A DNA stretch of 10,793 bases from CALCZU01 sp964396165 (GCA_964396165.1 CAYNEF010000086.1:1-10793); one strand, 5' to 3'. Positions 1 through 6,300 are shown, counted from the first letter of the stretch. The notes: generated by a model not told the origin, from the letters alone. Numbers and translations are program-made.

Positions 1-408
1 ATGTTAGTGGATGATTTTGCCCACCATCCGACTGAAGTAAACGCCACTTTAAGTGCTGTAAAAAAACGTTTTCCAGATAAAAAAATCTGGGCGCTTTTCG
101 AGCCGCGTTCCGCTACTGCAAGAAGAAGTGTGCATCAGGAAGATTATGCAAAAGCTTTTACCGCAGCCGATGAAATTTTGATTAAAAACCCTTACCGTGC
201 AAATGAGCTTGTGCAAACAGAACGACTTTCAGAAACTCAGCTTGTCGACGGGTTAACTCAACTTGGAAAATCTGCCAAGTCCTTTGACTCTGCAGGAGAG
301 ATTGTTAAGTATCTAAAATCACATGCAAAAGAGAATGAAATTGTGATCGTGATGTCTAACGGCGAATTTGATAAGATACAATTAGAGATCATAAAAAGCT
401 TTTCGTAA
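1..408 (+). CDS. mpl: Mpl, UDP-MurNAc : L-Ala-D-Glu-mDAP ligase (3' part only)
   Basis: This is the C-terminal domain of a Mur-ligase-family enzyme that joins recycled murein tripeptide to UDP-MurNAc in the cytoplasm, feeding wall breakdown products back into peptidoglycan synthesis. The visible 135 residues begin with DDFAHHPTEV, the start of the Mur ligase C-terminal domain. They continue with FEPRS (residues 54-58), which is typical of Mpl; MurC has a different motif here. Near the end is IVMSNGEFDKI, matching the VMSNGGFGGI region of Mpl. The gene is cut by the left window edge: the ATG at position 1 falls inside a domain and is not the start, because the ATP-binding and central domains are missing. 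The pilin-like gene follows after about 30 bp with no terminator between, so the two are probably co-transcribed. Confidence 0.9.
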   Translation: MLVDDFAHHPTEVNATLSAVKKRFPDKKIWALFEPRSATARRSVHQEDYAKAFTAADEILIKNPYRANELVQTERLSETQLVDGLTQLGKSAKSFDSAGEIVKYLKSHAKENEIVIVMSNGEFDKIQLEIIKSFS

Positions 409-426
409 CGCTGCTCGTCCAAAATT

Positions 427-431
427 AAGGA
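427..431 (+). promoter_or_regulatory. Shine-Dalgarno AAGGA that argues for a start at 439
   Basis: AAGGA lies 7 nt before an ATA codon at 439. That ATA is in frame with the pilin-like protein and places a basic leader before its G/STVGEY site. No in-frame ATG, GTG or TTG exists between the stop of the preceding frame at 406 and the GTG at 499. Confidence 0.5.
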
Positions 432-438
432 TAGTTGC

Positions 439-1302
439 ATAAAATTCTATATCAAAATTCTAAAATCACGTGCGGGCTCGACCGTCGGTGAATACCTTGT
501 GCTAACTGCACTGCTTGCGTCTGTGATGGTTCCCTTAATTATCCGTTATGGACTGGGACCCATTCAAGATTCCGTCATGTCGCAACGGGGAAAATTAGTG
601 GCGTTTATCGCGCAAAAACCTCCGCGCAACAAACCCGCAGTTCCCAATGCGTGGTTTTCTCAAGAACCTACTCCTTCACAACCGCCTCAGGCGCCGATGG
701 ACAAGCAAGATCCGATGCAGGAACAAAACCCTTTGCAACAACAAGATCCTATGAAAGAGCAACCGCTCACGCCGGGAAAACCCTTACCTCCTGGAAAACA
801 ATTACCGCCGGGACAAGCATTGCCCCCACAACCTCCGATGCAACAAAATGGAATCGCAGGGGGAGGCGGTGGCGGTGGTGGTGGTGGCGGAGGATCGGGA
901 GCCGGAGCAGCGCCTCCGGATGCAAACTTCTTTGAAGGTGGTGGCGGTGGCGGAAGTGGAAGCGCGAAATCTTCTTCGTCGCAAGATCAAGGAAGTGGAT
1001 CGAAAGGTTCACGCAGTGCCGGTGGTGAGGAAGTAGAGGGCGGCGGTGGTGGCGCTGGAGGTGGTGGCGGAAGAGTGGGCGATAAAGGCGGCGGCGATGG
1101 CGAAGGCGATAAAAAAAGCGGAGGACTTGGTAGTCCCGGTTCGAAAAAAACACTGGGTGGCGCTGGTGGAGATGAAGAAGACATGGGCCGCAAAAAAGAT
1201 ACATCATTCGACTGGTGGATGCTTTTAAAAATATTTATCATTATTCTGATTGTTGTACTCATCATCATGATTGCGTTTAACAGCATGAAAAATAAATCCT
1301 AA
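439..1302 (+). CDS. Flp/TadE-like prepilin-type protein with Pro/Gln repeats and Gly-rich tracts, probable AUA start
   Basis: Unrecognised protein of 287 residues if it starts at ATA 439, or 267 from GTG 499. From 439 it has a short basic leader (KFYIKILKSRAG), then G/STVGEY, matching the Flp-type prepilin motif G/XXXXEY with Glu at +5 and Tyr at +6. A hydrophobic helix follows to about residue 36. Next come hexapeptide repeats around residues 87-134 (MDKQDP, MQEQNP, LQQQDP, then PPGKQL-type units), a run of 12 Gly at 141-152, two more Gly/Ser-rich tracts, a charged Lys/Asp/Glu stretch and a C-terminal membrane helix (about 259-280). Seen: two hydrophobic ends bracketing a low-complexity middle. 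Inferred: an envelope protein processed by a prepilin peptidase, with a disordered extracytoplasmic linker. The C-terminal helix is not normal for a Flp pilin. Its stop overlaps the next gene (TAATG), suggesting coupled translation. That it is a gene is fairly sure; start and role are uncertain. Confidence 0.65.
   Translation: MKFYIKILKSRAGSTVGEYLVLTALLASVMVPLIIRYGLGPIQDSVMSQRGKLVAFIAQKPPRNKPAVPNAWFSQEPTPSQPPQAPMDKQDPMQEQNPLQQQDPMKEQPLTPGKPLPPGKQLPPGQALPPQPPMQQNGIAGGGGGGGGGGGGSGAGAAPPDANFFEGGGGGGSGSAKSSSSQDQGSGSKGSRSAGGEEVEGGGGGAGGGGGRVGDKGGGDGEGDKKSGGLGSPGSKKTLGGAGGDEEDMGRKKDTSFDWWMLLKIFIIILIVVLIIMIAFNSMKNKS
697..840 (+). repeat. Degenerate 18-bp (hexapeptide) tandem repeats in the pilin-like gene
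   Basis: Eight consecutive six-residue units can be read: MDKQDP, MQEQNP, LQQQDP, MKEQPL, TPGKPL, PPGKQL, PPGQAL and PPQPPM. The first four are Gln/Asp/Pro-rich and the last four Pro/Gly-rich. The DNA copies have diverged, so the repeat is clearer in protein than in DNA. Confidence 0.6.
859..1080 (+). repeat. GGN-rich low-complexity tract encoding poly-glycine
   Basis: Three clusters of ggn/ggt/ggc codons (about 859-894, 937-954 and 1039-1071) encode runs of 5 to 12 glycines. Such tracts are prone to slippage and create spurious long frames on both strands here, which should not be taken as genes. Confidence 0.7.
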
Positions 1303-2300
1303 TGCAACAACTTGAAAATAAATCGCTGCATATCAAAGGGCTCGATACCATCCGTTTCCTTGCGGCACTCTCAGTTTGTATCGATCATGAGCGCCCGTTA
1401 AGTTTTATTCAGTACGGAGAAAATCCCAGTGTTCTTATCCGACTGGTAGGGGGCTTGGGGTTGGGCGGTTGGTGGTTTTCAGGGCCATGCGCTGTTATTT
1501 TATTTTTTGTGATTTCCGGTTTTTGTATCCACTTGCCTTATTTCAGAGGGCGAAAACTCGACACCAAAAAGTTTTATATCCGCCGGTTCGTCAGAATCGG
1601 ATTGCCACTGATTCCCCTTTATTTCTTTGTGAAGTGGATAGGCATGGAGATGCCTATCTTTGGCGATTCTATTTTGTGGAGTATTGTCTGCGAAGAAATT
1701 TACTACTCGCTTTATCCGGGTTTTATGAAGCTACAAAAGCGACTCGGCTGGAAGAAAATGATTTTCTTAGCTTACCTACTCGCTTTTTGCGTTGTGGCGA
1801 CTAATCCGACTGCCAAAATCTATTCGTCCTACACAAATTATTTCAATTGGATTGTGGGCTTGCCTTGTTGGTTTTTGGGTTGTTACCTTGCTGAAATCTG
1901 GGAGAAAGAAAAAGTTTCGCGCCACTCAGCCTTGTTATTACGAAGCGGTCTTTTTTTATTGATCATTCTACTGCCGCTGCTTAATTTTCACAGTTTTTTA
2001 ACGTACCCACTTACTTTGAACTTTTTTGCGTTGTTTGTTTTCTTTTGGCTAAAAAAAGATCTGCCGTACTTGCAAGCGGCAACCCCTCCAAAGTTTTTAG
2101 AATGGGCAGGCAAGTGGAGTTACTCTTTGTATCTTTTACACATGCCGTTGGGACTTGTTCTTAGTCGCGCTGGTTTTAGTGTTTTATCCGGAATCCAAAA
2201 CCATATCATTATGTACTGTGGAATCTTTGCGGGTACATTATGCTTTTATTACCTCTTCGAAAAGCCCTCCCACAGACTTGCAAAAAAACTCTCCGCTTGA
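1302..2300 (+). CDS. Acyltransferase family 3 (OafA/YrhL-like) membrane protein
   Basis: A 332-residue polytopic inner-membrane protein of the acyltransferase-3 family, whose members transfer acetyl or other acyl groups to extracytoplasmic sugars such as O-antigen, capsule or peptidoglycan. Family marks are in order: LDTIRFLAALSVCIDH near the N terminus with the conserved His at 29, FFVISGF (68-74), FYIRRFVRIGLP (91-102) with the paired arginines, and WSIVCEEIYYSLYPG (126-140), the counterpart of the usual W-x-L-x-x-E-x-x-F/Y-Y block. Further hydrophobic segments follow to the C terminus, ending in FEKP as in many relatives. The length is typical for the bare membrane domain without an SGNH tail. 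Its ATG overlaps the stop of the pilin-like gene and no clear Shine-Dalgarno is seen, so coupled translation is likely. The acceptor cannot be told from sequence; the neighbour suggests an envelope target. Confidence 0.85.
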   Translation: MQQLENKSLHIKGLDTIRFLAALSVCIDHERPLSFIQYGENPSVLIRLVGGLGLGGWWFSGPCAVILFFVISGFCIHLPYFRGRKLDTKKFYIRRFVRIGLPLIPLYFFVKWIGMEMPIFGDSILWSIVCEEIYYSLYPGFMKLQKRLGWKKMIFLAYLLAFCVVATNPTAKIYSSYTNYFNWIVGLPCWFLGCYLAEIWEKEKVSRHSALLLRSGLFLLIILLPLLNFHSFLTYPLTLNFFALFVFFWLKKDLPYLQAATPPKFLEWAGKWSYSLYLLHMPLGLVLSRAGFSVLSGIQNHIIMYCGIFAGTLCFYYLFEKPSHRLAKKLSA

Positions 2301-2311
2301 TTTAGGGAGAG
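2282..2311 (-). terminator. Intrinsic terminator of the cyclotransferase-like gene
   Basis: Read on the minus strand, CTCTCC (2311-2306) pairs with GGAGAG (2294-2289) across an 11-nt loop and is followed by seven T residues (2288-2282). It lies in the last codons of the convergent acyltransferase gene, so it is embedded in that coding sequence. The stem is short, so strength is uncertain. Confidence 0.6.
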
Positions 2312-3051
2312 GCGATGGCGCGGAGTTTGGGGATTTTAAAATAGTAGATGGATCCGCATTCTTTTCCGGTGACCCAGAGGGCTTTCCCGTCGTAGGCGAT
2401 GCTGTCGATAATATTGCACGCTTCTGTTTCAGGAAGGGAATACTTGGCTAGGATTTTTCCGGTTTTTGGATGAATGGCAAAAATTTTCCCATGTTCCCAG
2501 GTGAAACTTGATGCCCAAATATATTCTCCATCCCAGGCGAGATCTTCTAAGTCTTTGCCATCCGTCTCCAAAGTTTTTGTAATTTTCTTTGTTTTCGGAT
2601 CATAGAAATAAAGTTTGTTTGAGTAGTCACCTGTGAAAACGAGTTCTTTTCCAATAAAAGTAATTCCCCAGCCGTGTACTTCGGGAACTGTAAACTCTCT
2701 TGTGAATTTTAAATTCTTTCCATCCACTTTTGAAGAATACAGTCCATTGTCGTGGAAACTTAAATTCCATAGTTTGCCTTGAAACCAGGTAAGGCTCTCG
2801 CTGTATTCTGTGGCGGGCGGAAATGTCGCTACAACTGTTCCATCTTTCGGATCAATTTTTTTTATTTCTTTCGGCAACGCGTGCCACAGATAACCTTCGT
2901 AATAATCCAGTCCTTCTGAATAACCTGAGTGAGGAATTTTTCGGATGAGCTCGAGTGTATTCTTATTGTTATCAGCGCCGAAAGAGGGCACGACAAACAA
3001 ACTAGGGCATAGGAAAAGGACAAATTGGGTCAAAAGAAGAGAGTGTCGCAT
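2302..3051 (-). CDS. Exported glutamine cyclotransferase-like beta-propeller protein
   Basis: A 249-residue protein with a Sec signal peptide (MRHSLLLTQF, hydrophobic to about residue 21, likely cut after SFGA) and five repeated blades. It resembles the plant/bacterial-type glutaminyl-peptide cyclotransferase family, whose members turn N-terminal Gln into pyroglutamate. The visible blade motifs are YSEGLDYYEGYLW (44-56), YSESLTWFQGKLW (83-95), VHGWGITF (125-132), DLEDLAWDGEYIWASSF (167-183) and IIDSIAYDGKALWVTG (214-229). These parallel the FTQGL, EGWGLT, LNELEW and NGIAYD blocks of that family, but several are altered (SEGL for TQGL, LEDLAW for LNELEW), so enzymatic activity is unproven and a binding role is possible. 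It converges on the acyltransferase with a one-base gap. The Shine-Dalgarno is poor. Probable location is the periplasm or outside the cell. Confidence 0.7.
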   Translation of the reverse strand: MRHSLLLTQFVLFLCPSLFVVPSFGADNNKNTLELIRKIPHSGYSEGLDYYEGYLWHALPKEIKKIDPKDGTVVATFPPATEYSESLTWFQGKLWNLSFHDNGLYSSKVDGKNLKFTREFTVPEVHGWGITFIGKELVFTGDYSNKLYFYDPKTKKITKTLETDGKDLEDLAWDGEYIWASSFTWEHGKIFAIHPKTGKILAKYSLPETEACNIIDSIAYDGKALWVTGKECGSIYYFKIPKLRAIASP

Positions 3052-3335
3052 GTTGTTACCGTTAAAAAGTTAAATGGATTCAAAGCTATTCTCTCATCTA
3101 ATGAAATGAATCTCATGGCACAGTGCTTGCTCTTAATAAGTAATGAATATCGATGGCCCTTTAAATGCTGAAGTTGAACGTATGTTGAAAAGGAACGTTG
3201 ATTAACAGGGTTAAATGCATCTCAACCGATCATTGAAATACATGATCATGACAGAGCTTTAGACGGCAAGCATACCTAATATGCCCCAATACCCTTGAAC
3301 GAATTTGCATGCCTTACCGTCTTCGTTCGCTCTGG
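3052..3335. other. Non-coding region upstream of the cyclotransferase-like gene
   Basis: It should contain the minus-strand promoter of the 2302-3051 gene, but I see no box pair good enough to place. A 20-codon plus-strand frame at 3143-3205 (MNIDGPLNAEVERMLKRNVD) could be a remnant of a lost gene but has no supporting context. No RNA gene or repeat was recognised before the hairpin at 3336. Confidence 0.4.
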
Positions 3336-3370
3336 ACAGCCGTAAGAGACTCCAGGTCTCTTACGGCTGT
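3336..3370. repeat. Perfect 15-bp inverted repeat, REP-like hairpin left of the transposase
   Basis: ACAGCCGTAAGAGAC (3336-3350) and GTCTCTTACGGCTGT (3356-3370) are exact reverse complements around the loop TCCAG. A weakly T-rich stretch (actattttat) follows, so on the plus strand it might also terminate transcription. It sits 10 bp outside the left inverted-repeat block of the transposase island. Hairpins beside REP-associated transposases are often REP units, but a GTAG-type tetranucleotide is not evident. Confidence 0.75.
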
Positions 3371-3380
3371 ACTATTTTAT

Positions 3381-3416
3381 AGGTACGGCATTCCTTTCAT
3401 GAATTCGTGCTCCCCA
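3381..3416 (+). repeat. Left inverted repeat, blocks A and B
   Basis: A 14-bp and a 16-bp block separated by tttcat. Each is perfectly repeated in inverted orientation at the right end. The A match extends one base outward (T3380/A4284). Confidence 0.85.
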
Positions 3417-3460
3417 CTAATACTTGCAAAGTTCATAATGAGTGCATATGAGTTAACGCC

Positions 3461-4141
3461 ATGCCTCGTCCTTTACTTATTCGTTCTACGGCACTTCCGT
3501 ATCATGTAAGAGCACGTTCTAATAACAAAGAATGGTTCTATTTACCTATTGAGCAGATTTGGGATATTTTTTTAGACAGATGGGAAGTCACTACCGAAGA
3601 ATACGGCATTCATCTACATGCTTTTGTTTTAATGTCGAACCATTTTCACGCGATTCTATCAACTCCGAATGAAAACTTAGACCAAGCTATGCATCATTTG
3701 CTCAGGGAGGTTTCTCGCGAGATAAACAAACAGGCCTCAAGAATTAATCATATATTTGGTGGCCCATATAAGTGGTCATTGATTACCACGAGGCGATATT
3801 ACGAGCATGCGCTGAGGTATGTATATCAAAACCCTATCAAGGCTGAAATATGTAAGAGAGTAGAGGAATATCCGTATAGCACAATTCATTTTCATCATGG
3901 AATAAAAGACAAGCGTCTTGATATTTCAGAATCAGTATTTGATCGTCAAAGTGTATTAGATTTAACTCTAAGTCAAAAATTAGAATGGCTAAATGAATGT
4001 TATAGCAAAGAAGAAAATGAATGCATTAAAAGAGCGCTGCACTACTCGCAATTTAAATTTCGCAAAGCAAATATTAGCTTTAATACTAGGTACAGTTTAA
4101 ATAATGAGAAAAATTCATTCCAACAGTTGTTATTCACGTGA
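3461..4141 (+). CDS. REP-associated tyrosine (Y1/HUH) transposase
   Basis: A 226-residue transposase of the IS200-like Y1 superfamily, closest in look to RAYT/TnpA-REP proteins. These nick and rejoin single-stranded DNA near hairpins through a covalent tyrosine link. Visible marks: RSTALPYHVRAR (8-19), the usual RAYT opening; FVLMSNHFHAIL (55-66) with the HUH metal-binding pair H61 and H63; and RRYYEHALRYVYQNPIKAEI (111-130), where Y120 of RYVYQNP most likely is the nucleophile. The C-terminal hundred residues are RAYT-like but less conserved. Length is within the family range and no frameshift is seen, so it may be active. By eye it is more AT-rich than its neighbours, as expected for acquired DNA. 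No good Shine-Dalgarno precedes the ATG, which fits the low expression common in these genes. Confidence 0.9.
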   Translation: MPRPLLIRSTALPYHVRARSNNKEWFYLPIEQIWDIFLDRWEVTTEEYGIHLHAFVLMSNHFHAILSTPNENLDQAMHHLLREVSREINKQASRINHIFGGPYKWSLITTRRYYEHALRYVYQNPIKAEICKRVEEYPYSTIHFHHGIKDKRLDISESVFDRQSVLDLTLSQKLEWLNECYSKEENECIKRALHYSQFKFRKANISFNTRYSLNNEKNSFQQLLFT

Positions 4142-4204
4142 ATTTACGAGCGGCGAGTTATCTTACAGAAATCTTCAAAATCAGAAACAGTGTAACAAAA
4201 ATTA

Positions 4205-4283
4205 GCAAGTGATTTTGGGGAGCACGAATTCACTAGCGGTGGGCAATCGTATTGAAGCCAGCAAGATCAGGAATGCCGTACCT
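4205..4283 (-). repeat. Right inverted repeat, blocks B and A
   Basis: TGGGGAGCACGAATTC (4216-4231) and GGAATGCCGTACCT (4270-4283) are exact reverse complements of the left blocks. GCAAGT (4205-4210) extends the symmetry inward. Confidence 0.85.
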
Positions 4284-4313
4284 AAAAAAAACCTCTGGAT
4301 TTCTCCAGAGGTT
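4284..4313 (-). terminator. Strong intrinsic terminator of the C25 peptidase gene
   Basis: AACCTCTGGA (4290-4299) pairs perfectly with TCCAGAGGTT (4304-4313) around TTTC. Read on the minus strand the stem is followed by a T-run (4291-4284). The plus-strand side has cttcttt, so it may work weakly both ways. It lies about 27 bp after the peptidase stop. Confidence 0.88.
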
Positions 4314-4340
4314 CTTCTTTAAATAGAATTAAATTACTCG

Positions 4341-6041
4341 TTACGGTGTTTGAGAACGGATATGAAGTGCTGGATCACCGAAGAGGTTGTACCACTTCAA
4401 GTTGTCTAGCGTATTGCTTCCTGTTCCCATTTCCGCGATGAGATGCAATTGACCAGCAAGAGTAGCTTCCCCAACTGTTTTCAATTTTTTCTCAACGTAG
4501 GATTTTGCAACTCCGACGCTCATCACTGCTGGAGGATCCCAGCTGATGCTGACAGATCCGCCGAAGAAAGCAACGGCACCTGCTGGCTTGCCGCTGTTTT
4601 CTTGTGTGACCCAAGCTTTACCAAACGGTTTAGCGAGGTTTACCCAAGAGGCGTTTAAGCAAGCGACATCAATGATGATAGGCAGACGTTCATTGGTTAA
4701 ACTTGCGACAGTTGCATTGCTGAAGTTGTCATTCGTAGAACCCCACGAAGTACCGCTCCCATGACCGAAGTAAGCTAGCCAGCTAGAACCACGATTCAAC
4801 GCCTTTTTGATGTTGGCAGAAGTCGCGTTCATGTCACCTTGGAAAAAACCATCTACTTCTTTGTACGTACCAGCTTTTAAAGCGGCAGTGACTTGAAGTG
4901 CATAGTCTTTATCTGAAGGACTGGAGCCTTCGTTAGAAGCAATCGTAGAAGCATTGTGGTACCAGTCGGATTGCTCCGGTGTTTTTTCGTAAGCTACCCA
5001 ACGAGATACTTGGGTTTTTGCTTCTGCTTCGTTATCCGCAAGAAGTCTTCCGTAAAACACATCGGGTATATTGTCTGTACCGTCAAGAAGCGTGAACTTC
5101 CAGTCAGTAGCTGCAGAGCCGCTAGCTGTGGATTCCATATAACCAGGATTGGTAGTTTTGTTTCCTACCATCAGCAAGTACGTGAACTTGTTTTTGGTAT
5201 AAGCAGCTTGAATAAATTTCTGGACTGCTTCTTTACTGCCACCAGCTTCCGTATAAGTAGCTACCGTGACGCCCATGGATTCTTGTTTCCATGCAACGTA
5301 AGGAGCGATTGCAGCTTTTAAACTGTCTGCTGTGATGATGAGCATGCTTTCTGCGCGGTTATCCAACGTGAACAGAGAAGCATCTGTACCGTTCACTACA
5401 TTTTGAGAAAGAACGCGGGCAACGGAAGCAGGAATTTCTGCTTTAGCGCTGTCAGTGACTTGCTCAAAGGATACTTTTACAGAAATGTCGGAAGTGACAA
5501 GTGTGCTTTTGTTTGCAAAATCCACTTGAACCGGATTTAAAGCCACACGGTAAAGATTTACCCCGTGGAAATTTCCGACTTTTTCAAGCTTTGCAATTGC
5601 GTTTGGATAGACACTATTAGATTCGTACAGTGCTTTGTTAAAAGAGAAAGAATCCATGCTACATTCGCAACGAAATTTTGCTTGATGAGGCTTGATTACT
5701 GTTCCAGGGAGAACCTTTACATCCCCACTTTTTACAGAAAGCACAGGTTTGTATCCATTCGGTACAGCAATGATACGGCCTGTGGTCAGTACGGCTGGGC
5801 TACCCAATCTTTCGAGTGGATTAAGACCAGTCACATTCATTGCTGTAAAACCGTCTCTTTCTTGAGAGAGGTCCACAAAAGGAACATGAAGGTTAAGGGA
5901 AACAGCACTGGGTCCGGAGTCAACTTGAGAGAGGGACGTATCCAGACGAGCAGCATTTCCTTCGGAAAAAGAAACACGTCCAGCAAACGTAGTAGCACAA
6001 ACTAATCCAACTACGAGCCAGATCTTCGAAAATGAAGACAT
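4341..6041 (-). CDS. Secreted gingipain-like cysteine peptidase, family C25
   Basis: A 566-residue peptidase C25-like protein. A signal peptide is seen at the N terminus (basic K6, hydrophobic 7-20, cleavage somewhere near residues 20-28). Residues 30-220 look like the propeptide of C25 enzymes, including NLYRVALNPVQ (162-172). The catalytic domain starts near MLIITADSL (233-241). The catalytic dyad is clear: YFGHGSGTSW (424-433) gives His427 and IIDVACLNASW (456-466) gives Cys461, as in gingipains. VPDVFYGRL-like IPDVFYGRL (325-333) is also characteristic. The chain ends at YNLFGDPALHIRSQTP, which closes the C25 fold, with no Ig-like or type IX secretion tail; export past the outer membrane, if any, must use another route. 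A very good Shine-Dalgarno (AGGAGG at 6051-6046, 4 nt from ATG) suggests high expression. Likely a periplasmic or secreted protease; substrate unknown. Confidence 0.9.
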   Translation of the reverse strand: MSSFSKIWLVVGLVCATTFAGRVSFSEGNAARLDTSLSQVDSGPSAVSLNLHVPFVDLSQERDGFTAMNVTGLNPLERLGSPAVLTTGRIIAVPNGYKPVLSVKSGDVKVLPGTVIKPHQAKFRCECSMDSFSFNKALYESNSVYPNAIAKLEKVGNFHGVNLYRVALNPVQVDFANKSTLVTSDISVKVSFEQVTDSAKAEIPASVARVLSQNVVNGTDASLFTLDNRAESMLIITADSLKAAIAPYVAWKQESMGVTVATYTEAGGSKEAVQKFIQAAYTKNKFTYLLMVGNKTTNPGYMESTASGSAATDWKFTLLDGTDNIPDVFYGRLLADNEAEAKTQVSRWVAYEKTPEQSDWYHNASTIASNEGSSPSDKDYALQVTAALKAGTYKEVDGFFQGDMNATSANIKKALNRGSSWLAYFGHGSGTSWGSTNDNFSNATVASLTNERLPIIIDVACLNASWVNLAKPFGKAWVTQENSGKPAGAVAFFGGSVSISWDPPAVMSVGVAKSYVEKKLKTVGEATLAGQLHLIAEMGTGSNTLDNLKWYNLFGDPALHIRSQTP

Positions 6042-6045
6042 AGGG

Positions 6046-6051
6046 CCTCCT
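6046..6051 (-). promoter_or_regulatory. Consensus Shine-Dalgarno AGGAGG of the peptidase gene
   Basis: A full AGGAGG lies 4 nt from the ATG on the minus strand. This fixes the start that gives the intact signal peptide. Confidence 0.8.
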
Positions 6052-6190
6052 AAGAGAGTAAGGTTTTGTTTAGTTTTCGTTGCCTGTTTTGAAAGTAAGA
6101 CCCGCTTTGAACGAAATCAACGTATCAAGGAAAAGAGTAACAAGCTAAAACTAATCCGCCAACAACTAACTCATCCTTAACAATTGATTT

Positions 6191-6212
6191 TGTTCCAACT
6201 TTGTTCGGAACA
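6191..6212. repeat. Dyad TGTTCC-N10-GGAACA in the divergent intergenic region
   Basis: Six-base perfect arms around a 10-bp spacer, about 90 bp upstream of ddl and 150 bp from the peptidase start. It could be an operator, but only one copy is present and no regulator is implied. Confidence 0.3.
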
Positions 6213-6260
6213 CAGAGCGGCTAATGCAATGCGAAATAAATGAGGTGAAATAATTTATAG

Positions 6261-6289
6261 TTGGAATACTGTTCTTCCGTCGATAAACT
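6261..6289 (+). promoter_or_regulatory. Candidate sigma70-like promoter of ddl
   Basis: TTGGAA (6261-6266), a 17-bp spacer and TAAACT (6284-6289), each matching four of six consensus bases. The expected transcription start would be only a few bases before the ATG at 6301, which has no Shine-Dalgarno. The match is weak. Confidence 0.3.
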
Positions 6290-6300
6290 ACACTTTCATC

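Larger units (their letters stand above)
3381..4283. mobile_element. RAYT/IS200-like element bounded by two-part inverted repeats
   Basis: The left end has block A, AGGTACGGCATTCC (3381-3394), and block B, GAATTCGTGCTCCCCA (3401-3416). The right end has exact reverse complements of both: B at 4216-4231 and A at 4270-4283. ACTTGC (3422-3427) recurs as its complement at 4205-4210 with the same spacing from B. Between A and B there are 6 bp on the left and 38 bp on the right. The right A block directly abuts the A-run of the peptidase gene's terminator. One transposase gene lies inside. Canonical IS200 and RAYT units lack such end repeats, so the true borders are inferred. Confidence 0.65.
4142..4340. 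other. Right flank of the transposase island
   Basis: Non-coding. It carries the right inverted-repeat blocks and then the terminator of the peptidase gene. The 38 bp between blocks B and A have no counterpart at the left end, where only 6 bp remain. Confidence 0.6.

Noticed and set aside
391..406. AAAAGCTTTT palindrome at the end of mpl as a terminator
   Set aside because: The stem is AT-only and self-complementary without a loop, and the next gene follows at once.
651..1286. Several long open frames on both strands across the glycine-rich tract
   Set aside because: They are composition artefacts of GGN codons. They give His/Arg- or Pro/Ser-rich chains with no domain, and the frame 439-1302 explains the region with membrane helices at both ends.
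3143..3205. Short plus-strand frame of 20 codons
   Set aside because: No ribosome site, no recognisable family and no continuation in another frame. Too little to call a gene or pseudogene.
3336..3370. Hairpin as a CRISPR repeat or attachment site
   Set aside because: Only one copy is present in the window, with no spacers and no integrase gene.
3309..3509. Plus-strand frame whose opening residues faintly resemble the transposase N terminus
   Set aside because: The likeness covers only about ten residues with gaps. The frame spans the hairpin and inverted repeat and overlaps the true transposase start.
4443..6005. Plus-strand frames opposite the C25 peptidase gene
   Set aside because: Antisense shadows of a gene with clear catalytic motifs and a signal peptide on the minus strand.
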